A model generated the notes under the pieces. It did no database searches. It was not told the origin of the DNA and saw only the letters and a program-made list of their open reading frames with translations. Positions 1 to 9,439 of a stretch of 64,000 nt of DNA are shown piece after piece. A program made the position numbers and the translations under genes. The stretch lies in NCBI GenBank assembly GCA_037200685.1, contig JBBCIG010000020.1, forward strand, positions 1 to 64,000, given 5' to 3'. Each line of letters starts with the position of its first letter. Within the stretch, counting starts at the first letter, position 1. This DNA comes from JAJKIP01 sp037200685 (lineage in GTDB: Bacteria > Bacteroidota > Bacteroidia > Chitinophagales > Chitinophagaceae).

Positions 1-2724
1 ATGCTTGCAGCCATAAAAAACAGGATACCTGCCCTGCTGTATATTGTTTATTTTTTATCGCGGTATTCTTCTTCATTTTCCCAGGACATTCCTGTGTCTT
101 TTTATTCATCGTTGGCGGAGAAAATTTATTTGCAATTGGATAACAACGTATATACGACAGACCAGGCGATCTGGTTTAAAGCAATTGTTGTAAATACAAC
201 AGATCATACTCCCACCAGGGTGAGCGGGATATTGTACGCAGAGCTGATAGATCCCGATGAAAATATTGTTGAAAGAAAAATGGTAAAACTCGACGGTGGC
301 ACGGGCGACGGTTTTTTCCAGTTGGGGCTCAATTATACATATGGGGTTTACCAGCTTCGTGCTTACACAACATGGAACCAGAATTTTGGGGAAAGCTTTT
401 TCTTTAAGGACTATATCAGGGTATATGGACCGGAAAACAGGCAAAAAGAAAATCCCGTAAAAAAAATTACGATCATTGAAGAGACGAATTCAAACAGGAA
501 AGTAAAAGTTCAATTGGACGCTCTCGCAGTTGACAGTATAGAGGGAAAAGGAATTACATTTATTGTAAGCAGCGATGCAAAAAGGGATACCCTGGTGATG
601 AAAAAAAACCGGGACGACCAGTATTTTCTTGACTATCGCATCCCTTTACAAAGCAAGTTACTGACAGTGAATGTTCAGGCGGATAATGTTTTGAATTATT
701 CAAAAACAATTGTACTGGATACTAATTACCTGGATGTGCAGTTTTTCCCGGAAGGAGGCGAACTGGTACAGGGCCTCCCCGTTTTATTAGGGATTAAAGT
801 TTTGGATTATAAAGGAAAAGGAAAGCCGGCGCAGGGAGAAATCGTCAATAATAAAAATGAAGTTATAGCGACATTTAAAAGCAATGAACTGGGTATGGGT
901 TTGATAAAATGGGATAAGGCAGACAGTGCTGCAGGATACAAAGCAAGAATTTTTTCCCCGTCCGTTTTAAAACAATACGTTCTCCCGGCGATTTCTCCCG
1001 CAGGAAATAATTTATCCGTAAGAAAAGCCGGGGATAAAATCCTGTTGAAAGCCGCATCCAATTACTTGTTAAACGATAGTATTGTCATCAGGGCTTCCTG
1101 CAGGGGGCAAATATATTTTGATTTCAAAGGGCAACTGAAAAATGGTATGATGGAATTTCCTGTTGCGTCCAAAATACTTCCCGAAGGAATTATTGACTTT
1201 ACGTTATTAATACATGGAGAAATGCCGGTAGCCGAACGGCTTTATTTCAATGAAAGGCCGGAGACCAGGATGAACCTCGAAATTATTGCGGACAAGACGC
1301 AATACAATCAAAGAGAAAAAACAGAACTAAACATCAAAACAGGCGATAAGGATGGAAAGCCGGTAGCTGCTAATTTTTCGGTATTGGTTTTTAATAAAAC
1401 ACAGCAGGGAAATATGCTAAACCTTCGCCGGAATATTCTTTCCCATTTTCTATTGAGTTCCGACCTGAAAGGAGAAATTGAAAACCCATACATTTATTTT
1501 CAGGATGATACCAGCAGAACCAGCGACATTGACGTGTTGCTGTTAACACAGGGATGGAGAAAATATAATTATCAAAGAGATGAAGTGCTGCTTAATTTCC
1601 TTCCGGAAACCGGGCTTACTGTATCGGGGACAGTAAAAGGCGGGTTGTTTGGTAAAAAAGCAAAGAGCAGCGCTGAGTTGACGCTGGCGACTTTCAACAA
1701 TCCCCCTTTTATTGATAAGCAGAAAACTGATAGCCTGGGCAGGTTCCGCTTTTTGCTGGATGACGAATATGGCGACAATATGAAAATTCTGATTCAAAGT
1801 GCCAATAAGTCAAGTAAGAAACAGGATTACCAGGTAACCCTTGATAAAAAACAATACCCCCCTGTTGAGTTTGAACACAAAAATTCCATTGATAAACCCG
1901 ATAGCACGGTCCAGGCTTATATCCAAACTAATCTTGAGCGAAAGAAGACAGAAGACTCGGTAAGGGATGCAGCGGAGGGAAAAACACTGCAGGAAGTAAT
2001 TGTAAAAAGCAGGATTTTATCTGATCAGCAAAAAGCTGTCACTGAAAAATATGGTGAAGCCGGTGTAATTATCGATGGCCACGCGATCCGGAAAAAAGAA
2101 GCCAAATGGTCTTTTGGATTATATAGTGTGCTCATGTTTAATTTTCCTGAACAGGTAAATGTGGTAAGGGGAAGAGATGGTGTACTGTATGCCTCTCTTT
2201 ATAACAACCTGCCAACCCTTGTGATCGTTGACGGAATTCCCGTAATATATTACCAGTATAGTTCCATTCCCAGCATTCCACCCAGCGAAGTAAAGAGTTT
2301 TGAGATCATAGAATATGCGAAAAATTTCAGTTCCCTTTATTGCGAGGTAGCCCCGTCCTGCCTTATAGCACCCCCTGCCGGAAACGTTATAGCCATTTAT
2401 ACTTACGGCGGTCACGGCCTGACGGGACTACGTGCTACAATTGGGATGAACAACATGAGTGTTCCTGTATTTACAACACCACGGGAATTTTATGCGCCAA
2501 AATATATGCAGTTAAAAGAAGAAGATTGGGCTAAACCGGATCTGAGAACGCTTATTCACTGGCAACCGAACCTGCAAACGGATAGTTCCGGTAAAGCCAG
2601 TGTCTCTTTTTATAATTCAGATGTTACCGGTAATGTGCAGGTTGTTGTAGAAGCCATTTCCGCAAACGGCGAATTCGGATATCATGAATTATTTTTTGAT
2701 GTAAAATCCGCCCGCAAAAAATAA
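1..2724 (+). CDS. Exported MG2 / TonB-plug domain protein
   Basis: Large exported protein of a type common in Bacteroidota. A hydrophobic N-terminus ending near SSSFSQ looks like a signal peptide. Residues about 35-140 resemble a macroglobulin MG2 domain (KIYLQLDNNVYTTDQAIWFK). Later beta-rich segments follow. Residues about 655-810 resemble a TonB-receptor plug (LQEVIVKSR, then VVRGRDGVLY, LVIVDGIPV). The C-terminus (WQPNLQTDSSGKASVSFYNS) is the usual end of this family. There is no outer-membrane barrel, so it is not a transporter by itself; a surface or periplasmic role is inferred. The first base of the window is the A of the ATG, so a start further upstream cannot be excluded, though the signal peptide fits this one. 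It converges on the next gene with a 55-base gap. Confidence 0.75.
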   Translation: MLAAIKNRIPALLYIVYFLSRYSSSFSQDIPVSFYSSLAEKIYLQLDNNVYTTDQAIWFKAIVVNTTDHTPTRVSGILYAELIDPDENIVERKMVKLDGGTGDGFFQLGLNYTYGVYQLRAYTTWNQNFGESFFFKDYIRVYGPENRQKENPVKKITIIEETNSNRKVKVQLDALAVDSIEGKGITFIVSSDAKRDTLVMKKNRDDQYFLDYRIPLQSKLLTVNVQADNVLNYSKTIVLDTNYLDVQFFPEGGELVQGLPVLLGIKVLDYKGKGKPAQGEIVNNKNEVIATFKSNELGMGLIKWDKADSAAGYKARIFSPSVLKQYVLPAISPAGNNLSVRKAGDKILLKAASNYLLNDSIVIRASCRGQIYFDFKGQLKNGMMEFPVASKILPEGIIDFTLLIHGEMPVAERLYFNERPETRMNLEIIADKTQYNQREKTELNIKTGDKDGKPVAANFSVLVFNKTQQGNMLNLRRNILSHFLLSSDLKGEIENPYIYFQDDTSRTSDIDVLLLTQGWRKYNYQRDEVLLNFLPETGLTVSGTVKGGLFGKKAKSSAELTLATFNNPPFIDKQKTDSLGRFRFLLDDEYGDNMKILIQSANKSSKKQDYQVTLDKKQYPPVEFEHKNSIDKPDSTVQAYIQTNLERKKTEDSVRDAAEGKTLQEVIVKSRILSDQQKAVTEKYGEAGVIIDGHAIRKKEAKWSFGLYSVLMFNFPEQVNVVRGRDGVLYASLYNNLPTLVIVDGIPVIYYQYSSIPSIPPSEVKSFEIIEYAKNFSSLYCEVAPSCLIAPPAGNVIAIYTYGGHGLTGLRATIGMNNMSVPVFTTPREFYAPKYMQLKEEDWAKPDLRTLIHWQPNLQTDSSGKASVSFYNSDVTGNVQVVVEAISANGEFGYHELFFDVKSARKK

Positions 2725-2779
2725 CCGTTAATTTGTATCTCCCAATCGCAGCAGCTCATTATCATGGATCTTTGGAAAA

Positions 2780-5071
2780 CTACCGATTCAACTCCCCAAC
2801 CGTAAAAGCCTTTTTCCTTCCCTTAAATTTATTTCTAACTTTATTTATATCGCTGGCAGTAACCCGCTGACTTTTATTATTCCATGAACTGCGGATGAAG
2901 TTGAGTATACCGGCGATATCTTCATCGTTAAATTCATCATTTTGTCCAATACCAGGCATATCGCCATTTATTTCCGGGGCTTTGTATAATTTTCCATTTA
3001 CCTGCACAGGCCCTGTCAATCCAAAGAGCACTATTGGAATAAACTTATATTTATCTGCAACAAGTTCCGATTTGTTTAATGGAGGCGCCACTCCTGCTAT
3101 CCCATTTCCATCTTTACCATGACAGGTCTGGCAAATCGATTCGAATAGCTGTGCGCCCCTTGGAAATTGTTTTTTTATCAGCTCCTGGTTACTGCTAAAT
3201 TTGGCACTCGCAATATCGTCCATTACTTTTCTAAGTCTTTTGTTCAATACAAGCGATGTATCCGGATTGATACGGGTTATTTCCTCGTAAAACGCTTTTT
3301 CTTTGCTGTGCAGGTTACTGATAATAGCGTCGCTAACATAATCACTGTTGCCAAATTTTTTTGAGATCCCAATTAAGAGTTCATGAGCAGTCTTCTTATC
3401 AAATGATTGAATGCTATGTACCAGGAAAGCAACATAAGGTGCCGCAAGAGTATCTCCATTATCAACCATGGACCCCAGGCTCAATATTACTTCAGGGTAA
3501 TTGCTTTGATTAATCACCGAGGGCAAAGCGCCCAGGGCTTGCATTCGAAGTGGCCAGGAAAAATCGCCAAGTAAAGGCTTCACATCTTTCCATTCCAGTA
3601 AGTGGAGCCCTTCCAGCGTCCAAATGGCGTGGGCAGCTGCTAATATATTATCTCTTTGCTGTAGAATTTTTCGCAAAGGACCGGCGAGACCGGGACTCTT
3701 GCTATCCACCATCAACTGCTGCGCTTCATTACGCATCCATCCGTTATCATGATATAATAATCGCAGTAATGCAGCTGTATCACTCCCAACTTCAGGAAGC
3801 CGCACTTTGGCGGATACCGGCATTATCTTATAAATTCTTCCGGCATTAAGCGGTTGCGTTAGTTCCCGTGTTTTGATTTCATTTTTGAGATAGGGTGTGA
3901 GATATGTTTTGTGCTGGATGATTCCCCGGTACATATCCACAACGTACAAAGCTCCGTCAGGACCGGTGTACAAATTCACAGGACGGAACCGTTCATCTTC
4001 ACTGGCTAAAAACTCTTTTTCTTTGTAAGCTTGCTTGCCATTTACTTTGTAACCATCCGCTGCAAGAATATTTCTCTTGATAAGATTCGCAGACGGTTCG
4101 GCAACAAAAGCATTTCCAAAATATTTTTTATCAAACAAATTTCCTGTATAGATAACGGGTCCGCATGCCGCTGTGAAATTTGTCAGTTTTTTCTTTTTAT
4201 CCAGTACCCCTTCCATGTAGCCGCGGTTAACGCCGGGCGTGGGTCGTGCAGGATAAACTGAATTGTCAGGCACAATATTTTTATTGAATCCTGTTACACT
4301 TCTTTGATTTTCATTGTAAGCACCGGGTCCCGGAACAAATTCATCGCCCAATAAATTTTCAGAATTATTATTATAAAATAACCTGCCCCACTCATCCTGG
4401 GTGATGCCCCACTGCCCGCGGAAATGCGTTTTTTCAATCAGCCATTTGCTGCCCTGCTTTCTATAACGCCTGTCGGATTTGGCATTGTATATCCAGTTGT
4501 CCATCGCTCTTAATAAACCATTGGGCTGATGCTCAACATTGCCACCTTGCGCATATGCTGAATCTACTAGTATCTTGTCCGAAGGTTTATCGTTTATTAT
4601 AGTATAATACCAGAGCGAAGGTGGCTCTGCAACCAGTATTCCGTCTTCAATAAGGCAAATAGCGCGGGGAAGAACGAGCGAATCCAAAAATACTTTGCGT
4701 TCATCCATTACTCCATCACTGTCCTTATCACTTAAAATAACAACCTTGCCGGTGGGTTTTTCTTCACCTGTGCCTGCAGTATCGGGCATATAATCATTCA
4801 TCTGTACTACCCATATACGTCCGTGGCTATCGAAACTAATCGCAACCGGCGCCGCGATCAATGGCTCGGACGCTACTAACTTTACTTCAAACCCATCTTC
4901 CATATGCATTTTCTCAATAGCATTCTGCGGGGAAAGAACAGGAGAAGTTAAAAAAGCAAGGGAATCCAAATCAGCGCCGCTCTTACCGGGCTGAGAACAA
5001 CCCTGCCCGGTTATTAGAACCGCCATGCAGGCGAAAAAAGAAATCGATAAAAAAGAAATAAAAACTTTCAT
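2780..5071 (-). CDS. PVC-type haem-binding dehydrogenase with HEAT-like repeats and cytochrome c domain
   Basis: Predicted lipoprotein: the signal ends at ITGQGC. Residues about 50-400 form a beta-propeller like membrane-bound sugar dehydrogenases (FEVKLVASEPLIAAPVAISF, RIWVVQMNDY, YTGPDGALYVVDMYRG). Residues about 420-600 look like alpha-helical HEAT-type repeats. The C-terminus is a cytochrome c domain with CQTCH at about residue 647, followed by the haem-ligand Met region (GDMPGIGQNDEFNDEDIAGI). The family is annotated as PVC-type haem-binding or DUF7133 proteins. Oxidation of a sugar or polyol at the cell envelope is likely, but the substrate is unknown. It stands alone; the 254 bases upstream hold nothing I recognise. 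Confidence 0.8.
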   Translation of the reverse strand: MKVFISFLSISFFACMAVLITGQGCSQPGKSGADLDSLAFLTSPVLSPQNAIEKMHMEDGFEVKLVASEPLIAAPVAISFDSHGRIWVVQMNDYMPDTAGTGEEKPTGKVVILSDKDSDGVMDERKVFLDSLVLPRAICLIEDGILVAEPPSLWYYTIINDKPSDKILVDSAYAQGGNVEHQPNGLLRAMDNWIYNAKSDRRYRKQGSKWLIEKTHFRGQWGITQDEWGRLFYNNNSENLLGDEFVPGPGAYNENQRSVTGFNKNIVPDNSVYPARPTPGVNRGYMEGVLDKKKKLTNFTAACGPVIYTGNLFDKKYFGNAFVAEPSANLIKRNILAADGYKVNGKQAYKEKEFLASEDERFRPVNLYTGPDGALYVVDMYRGIIQHKTYLTPYLKNEIKTRELTQPLNAGRIYKIMPVSAKVRLPEVGSDTAALLRLLYHDNGWMRNEAQQLMVDSKSPGLAGPLRKILQQRDNILAAAHAIWTLEGLHLLEWKDVKPLLGDFSWPLRMQALGALPSVINQSNYPEVILSLGSMVDNGDTLAAPYVAFLVHSIQSFDKKTAHELLIGISKKFGNSDYVSDAIISNLHSKEKAFYEEITRINPDTSLVLNKRLRKVMDDIASAKFSSNQELIKKQFPRGAQLFESICQTCHGKDGNGIAGVAPPLNKSELVADKYKFIPIVLFGLTGPVQVNGKLYKAPEINGDMPGIGQNDEFNDEDIAGILNFIRSSWNNKSQRVTASDINKVRNKFKGRKKAFTVGELNR

Positions 5072-5325
5072 TGTGACTACTTGAACGATTTCAAAATTAT
5101 ACTTCTTGATACCGTCAACAATACTTATAAAGTTGGGCGCTTCATCTACGCTTTTGACGAAAGGGAAAACGTGAAATTAGAACCCAGATTTATGAATGGA
5201 AGATATCTTCAAAACAGTAAATGAGAATATTGGAAATTGCACATAGCGGCTGCATACCTGAATTCTGATGACTTTGGATTGAGGTGATTTCTGAAAAAAA
5301 TATTCTTAAATGAGCTACATAAAAT

Positions 5326-6348
5326 TTACCGCCAACCTAATCCGGGTGCAACATGCTCCAAAATAGAAGATAGTATATGCACATTGTAATCAACTCCTAA
5401 AGTGTTTGGTATCGTCAAAAGTAGTGTGTCAGCTTCCCGGATAGCTTCGTCCTCCGCCAATTCTTTTATGAGCTGATCTGGCTCTGCAGCATAGCTTCTT
5501 CCAAAAATAGCCCGTCTGTCACGCTCAATGTTTCCTATTTTATCGCCCCGATTGGCTTCTTGCCCAAAAAAATAGTGATCTTGTTCGGTCACTAATGCGA
5601 AAATAGACCGGCTTACCGACACCCTAGGTTCACGGGGGTGGCCCGCTTTTTTCCACGCTTCTTTATACAACCTGATCTGCTCGGCTTGCTGGACATGAAA
5701 AGGCTTATCGCTTTCATCGAATTTTAAGGTAGAACTTTGAAGGTGCATTCCGTTTTCACCCGCCCAAACTGCGGTAGCGTTAGAAGCGGCTCCCCACCAG
5801 ATACGTTCCCGCAATCCTTCAGAGTGCGGTTCCAAACGAAGCAAGCCTGGTGGATTTGGAAACATCGGGTTCGGGTTAGGCTCGGCAAATCCGGCACCTT
5901 TTAGTTTATCCAAAAATTCCAACGCATTCCGGCGTCCCATATCCGCGTCAGTTTCTTTTTCGGCCGGCTCATATCCAAAATAGCGCCACCCGTCGATTAC
6001 CTGTTCGGGTGAACCCCTGCTGATTCCCAATTGCAACCGGCCCCTGGAAATTAAATCTGCCGCGCCGGCATCCTCCACCATATACAATGGATTTTCATAA
6101 CGCATATCAATTACAGCCGTCCCAATCTCAATCTTGCTGGTTTTAGCACCGATGGCCGAAAGCAAGGGAAAAGGCGATGCTAACTGGGCTGCAAAATGAT
6201 GCACGCGAAAATAAGCGCCGTCTAAACCGATTTCTTCGGCAGCAACAGCCAAATCAATAGACTGAAGCAACGTATCACTTGCCGTACGGGTTTTATAACC
6301 TGGATGGTTAGCCCAATGCCCAAACGATAAAAACCCTATTTTCTTCAT
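5326..6348 (-). CDS. LLM-class flavin-dependent oxidoreductase (luciferase-like)
   Basis: At 340 residues this is the usual length for bacterial luciferase-like monooxygenases. The N-terminus (KKIGFLSFGHWANHPG) is the first strand of the TIM barrel. LGISRGSPEQVIDGW and GAASNATAVWAGENGMHLQ match the conserved FMN-contact regions. It should be a cytosolic enzyme using reduced FMN or F420 with oxygen. The substrate cannot be read from the sequence. It is a single gene preceded by an AT-rich gap. Confidence 0.85.
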   Translation of the reverse strand: MKKIGFLSFGHWANHPGYKTRTASDTLLQSIDLAVAAEEIGLDGAYFRVHHFAAQLASPFPLLSAIGAKTSKIEIGTAVIDMRYENPLYMVEDAGAADLISRGRLQLGISRGSPEQVIDGWRYFGYEPAEKETDADMGRRNALEFLDKLKGAGFAEPNPNPMFPNPPGLLRLEPHSEGLRERIWWGAASNATAVWAGENGMHLQSSTLKFDESDKPFHVQQAEQIRLYKEAWKKAGHPREPRVSVSRSIFALVTEQDHYFFGQEANRGDKIGNIERDRRAIFGRSYAAEPDQLIKELAEDEAIREADTLLLTIPNTLGVDYNVHILSSILEHVAPGLGWR

Positions 6349-6586
6349 AAATCATCTTTCAATTCTAACTTCTCAAATAAAAATTAAAATTATGCAGAAT
6401 ATCCTAAATCAAACTTTATGACTTTCCGAACTTACTTGAAAAGGTTTTCCAAAACCAACACCCTACTACCTGCTCCTCACCACTGGATAAAACGACGGCT
6501 CATATTTAATATATCCAAACTCTTCCAGCTCCCGGATGATCTTATGATTTTAGAAAGCAAACCACGAACATTAAATTCCAAATTAC

Positions 6587-6997
6587 TTATTTTGATTTCA
6601 CTTTCTTCGCCTTTAAATAATCCTCCCTAACTTTCTTCAGGTCAAACGGCGCACATTCTCTTATTAATTTTTCTATGATCGTCACCGGCATTTCTTCGGC
6701 GGATGTAAAATTGATACAGCCTTTTTGAAAAACGGCGCCGGGTAATAACCCTTTGTACTTTTCCAATATGAATTTGTTCATATACATGGGCAGGACATGG
6801 AGTGACATATAATTTTTCACGCTGGCCAGGCCGTATTTCATAGTGCCATGTTGATTATAAAGGATCATCGTTTTGCCCATCATTGATCCGATCGACGGTG
6901 TTACAGATTTATCTGCCTTGCAAATGATCGCATGAGTTTTTTTTAGCAGGGCTTGGCGGCCAGGCTCCTGCGATGAAAGGAAATTTTCAATGTCCAT
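6587..6997 (-). CDS. DUF1801 family protein
   Basis: A 136-residue cytosolic protein. The pattern MGKTMILYNQHGTMKYGLAS, then YMSLHVLPMYMN, then KGCINFTSAEEMP and a helical C-terminus is that of the DUF1801 / YdhG-like fold. Family function is not established. The start ATG at 6997 precedes the first helix of the fold. It is monocistronic and faces the same way as its neighbours. Confidence 0.7.
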   Translation of the reverse strand: MDIENFLSSQEPGRQALLKKTHAIICKADKSVTPSIGSMMGKTMILYNQHGTMKYGLASVKNYMSLHVLPMYMNKFILEKYKGLLPGAVFQKGCINFTSAEEMPVTIIEKLIRECAPFDLKKVREDYLKAKKVKSK

Positions 6998-7085
6998 ACG
7001 AAGGTTAATTTATATAGTCTGCTTTTCCAAGCTAAAGGCTAAAACTTTTAACACACCCAAACACACAGTCCAAGCTTTTCCTTAT

Positions 7086-8810
7086 TTATTGCTTCACAAA
7101 TACCAAACCCACCATCTGGCGTGGAGATTGAATAGTTAATAAATAAGGACCCGGTAAAAGGCCACTCAGATCTATATCCCAGTTGTTGACACCGGTAATC
7201 ATGGAACGGGTATACGTTCTGACTGCGGTTCCATTTGAATTAATAATTTTTATAGTAACATTCTCTGTATAGGCGGACAGGAATGAAGCATGTAAAACAT
7301 TCAACGCCGGGTTAGGCGATAATTGCAATACAGGCTGGTTAGCTAAATTTACTTTTACCGTGTTACATATTTTTGTTTCACATCGCGATTGGGTTAAAAT
7401 AGTGAGGCAAACCCTGTGCTCCCCACCTGTGGTATATGTATGTGTAATTTCCTGGCCCTGGCCTGATGATCCATCACCAAACGTCCAACCGAAGCTCACT
7501 ACAGGATCTGCGGGATTGTTAATAGCAAAAGCTTTAAACTTGATTGTTTGCGGGGAGATTAATGAATCCGTCATATAACCACCGCACAGCTGGGTATTAC
7601 TTTTTATAACCACTTCCGTACATTCTTCCGCAATGCAACCGCCCCGGAAAAATACCTTTACGCAAGTTCTGTAGACACCGGCGCCGGGATAGGTATGACG
7701 AACCATTGTTGACGGTGCTGCAGCAGCAGTAGAAAGAATACAGGTATCTGTTCCATCTCCAAATGTCCAGCAGATACGTTCATATGAGCTGTTGGATGCG
7801 GAATGCGGGAAAGAATAAAATAACCGCTCACGTGACACGGAAGATGATGGTGTAAGTTGAATAATACCTACTGAACAAGGCCTGTTAGGAATTAGAACAG
7901 TCTTGCATGTCCTGGCTTCACAACCGCCATAGTAATTAATTTTCACGCAAACTTCATATTGACCCGGTTGCTGGTAATGATGATTAACAACATAAGGGCC
8001 TGTATAATCCTGCCCGTAATTAATACAGGTATCTTTATTATCGCCGAATGTCCAGCAAATCTTTGATGGCTTTTTGTTACTACTATTCCAGGGTAATGCA
8101 CGGAAGCTGGTCCATAAAATATCATTAGTGTTAGCGGCAGGGATTCTTTCATAATCAGCCTTGCAACTATCGCCAGGCGCCTGTACTGTAATTGAATGAC
8201 AATTTTGTGCTTCGCAGCCCCCGTCATAGAAAATTTTCACACATACATTATAAGTACCGGGCTGACCGTACAAATGACTGACCGAATAAGTTCCTGTGTA
8301 AGCAGTATTATATTGAATGCAGGTATCCCTGTTATCTCCAAATGTCCAGCAGATCTTAAGTGGCTTTTTATTCTGGTTATGCGATGGCTGGGCGATAAAA
8401 TATTTTGCGGGTGCTGTGGGACTTACAGCGGGCGATTCAAAATTTGCATGGCAAACCGATTCTATTACAAGTGTTTTGCAGACCTGGCTCATTAGAACCG
8501 TATCATTTATATTGGGCCGGATGCGATAAATTTTTAAACAAACAGTATAGGTGCCTGCTGATGCATAATGATGCTCTGCGCCATCCATTCCACCTGTCCA
8601 TAAGCCACTACCATCGCCGAAACTCCAGAAAGCGCGGCGTGTGCCCGGCTCATTTCCAATAGTAGAATGATTGACAAATACAGCATTGTTAGTGGAGGGA
8701 TTAATTGTAAATGTAAAATCAGCAGCATCGGGAGTCTGGGGAGTGGCATTAGCTGGTAATGAAGCCAGCATGATCATAAGCCCGGCAAGCAAACCGTAAA
8801 TCTTTCTCAT
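7086..8810 (-). CDS. Secreted PKD-repeat protein with type IX sorting domain
   Basis: A signal peptide (cleavage near LPANA) is followed by five PKD-like units of about 95 residues at roughly 28-115, 116-212, 213-310, 311-405 and 406-490. Each carries a WTFGD or WSFGDG motif and a C-V-K/C-L signature (for example CWTFGDNKDTC, YEVCVKINYYGGC). Units 2 and 3 are close paralogues. Conserved Cys pairs suggest disulphides. The last ~80 residues (LQLSPNPALNVLHASFL to GLVFVKQ) form a T9SS C-terminal sorting domain, so the protein should cross the outer membrane by the type IX system and be anchored or released. No catalytic domain is present; adhesion or surface structure is inferred. Confidence 0.85.
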   Translation of the reverse strand: MRKIYGLLAGLMIMLASLPANATPQTPDAADFTFTINPSTNNAVFVNHSTIGNEPGTRRAFWSFGDGSGLWTGGMDGAEHHYASAGTYTVCLKIYRIRPNINDTVLMSQVCKTLVIESVCHANFESPAVSPTAPAKYFIAQPSHNQNKKPLKICWTFGDNRDTCIQYNTAYTGTYSVSHLYGQPGTYNVCVKIFYDGGCEAQNCHSITVQAPGDSCKADYERIPAANTNDILWTSFRALPWNSSNKKPSKICWTFGDNKDTCINYGQDYTGPYVVNHHYQQPGQYEVCVKINYYGGCEARTCKTVLIPNRPCSVGIIQLTPSSSVSRERLFYSFPHSASNSSYERICWTFGDGTDTCILSTAAAAPSTMVRHTYPGAGVYRTCVKVFFRGGCIAEECTEVVIKSNTQLCGGYMTDSLISPQTIKFKAFAINNPADPVVSFGWTFGDGSSGQGQEITHTYTTGGEHRVCLTILTQSRCETKICNTVKVNLANQPVLQLSPNPALNVLHASFLSAYTENVTIKIINSNGTAVRTYTRSMITGVNNWDIDLSGLLPGPYLLTIQSPRQMVGLVFVKQ

Positions 8811-9009
8811 AATTTAGTTTTAAATGACCGAATCAAAGCGAAATTAGCGGGAGGTCAGGTTGTTCATGTGATTCGGTTTAAGAGGGATAGTTTAAATCTA
8901 CTAAAACATTTTCTTCGTAGCAACGAAGTGAGACAATAAATCTTTTTGGACAGGATTTGATGCATAATAACCTACTTTCATTAGGACATCCTAACTTCCT
9001 TACCCCCTG

Positions 9010-9423
9010 TTATTGAAGAAGAACGAATGTACCTGCCACAATTAGTAATCCGCCGGCAATCACTTTCAGGTCAACCGGCTCTTTCAGTATAAGAAATGAA
9101 AGGCCAATGGTAATGGCGACACTGAGTTTATCCAGCGGCGCTACTTTAGAGATAGGGCCGGTTTCCAATGCCTTGAAATAAAATAGCCAGGAAAGCCCGG
9201 TGGCAATGCCAGACAGAACGAGAAAGAAGATATTGGTCCTGCTTAATTCTCTTACACTTTTTATTTGACCCGTAGCCAGCACGATGCCCCATGCCATAAA
9301 TAATATGATGACTGTCCGGATGGCCATTGCGATATTGGTATTGATACCTTTCACTCCGACCTTTGCAAGGATAGCCGTTGCCGCTGCAAAGACAGCCGAT
9401 AATACGGCGTATAATTTCCACAT
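9010..9423 (-). CDS. EamA-family half-length membrane transporter
   Basis: A 137-residue protein with four to five predicted membrane helices, equal to one EamA repeat rather than the usual two. The start (MWKLYAVLSAVFAAATAILA) and the end (LKVIAGGLLIVAGTFVLLQ) match single-repeat members of the drug/metabolite transporter superfamily, which act as dimers. It lies 16 bases downstream of the RND pump gene and is probably the last gene of that operon. Substrate unknown. Confidence 0.8.
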   Translation of the reverse strand: MWKLYAVLSAVFAAATAILAKVGVKGINTNIAMAIRTVIILFMAWGIVLATGQIKSVRELSRTNIFFLVLSGIATGLSWLFYFKALETGPISKVAPLDKLSVAITIGLSFLILKEPVDLKVIAGGLLIVAGTFVLLQ

Positions 9424-9439
9424 AAGGTAATTGTTTTAA

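Noticed and set aside
6418..6630. A 70-codon plus-strand frame between the flavin enzyme and DUF1801 genes
   Set aside because: Composition is not protein-like and it overlaps the end of the DUF1801 gene.
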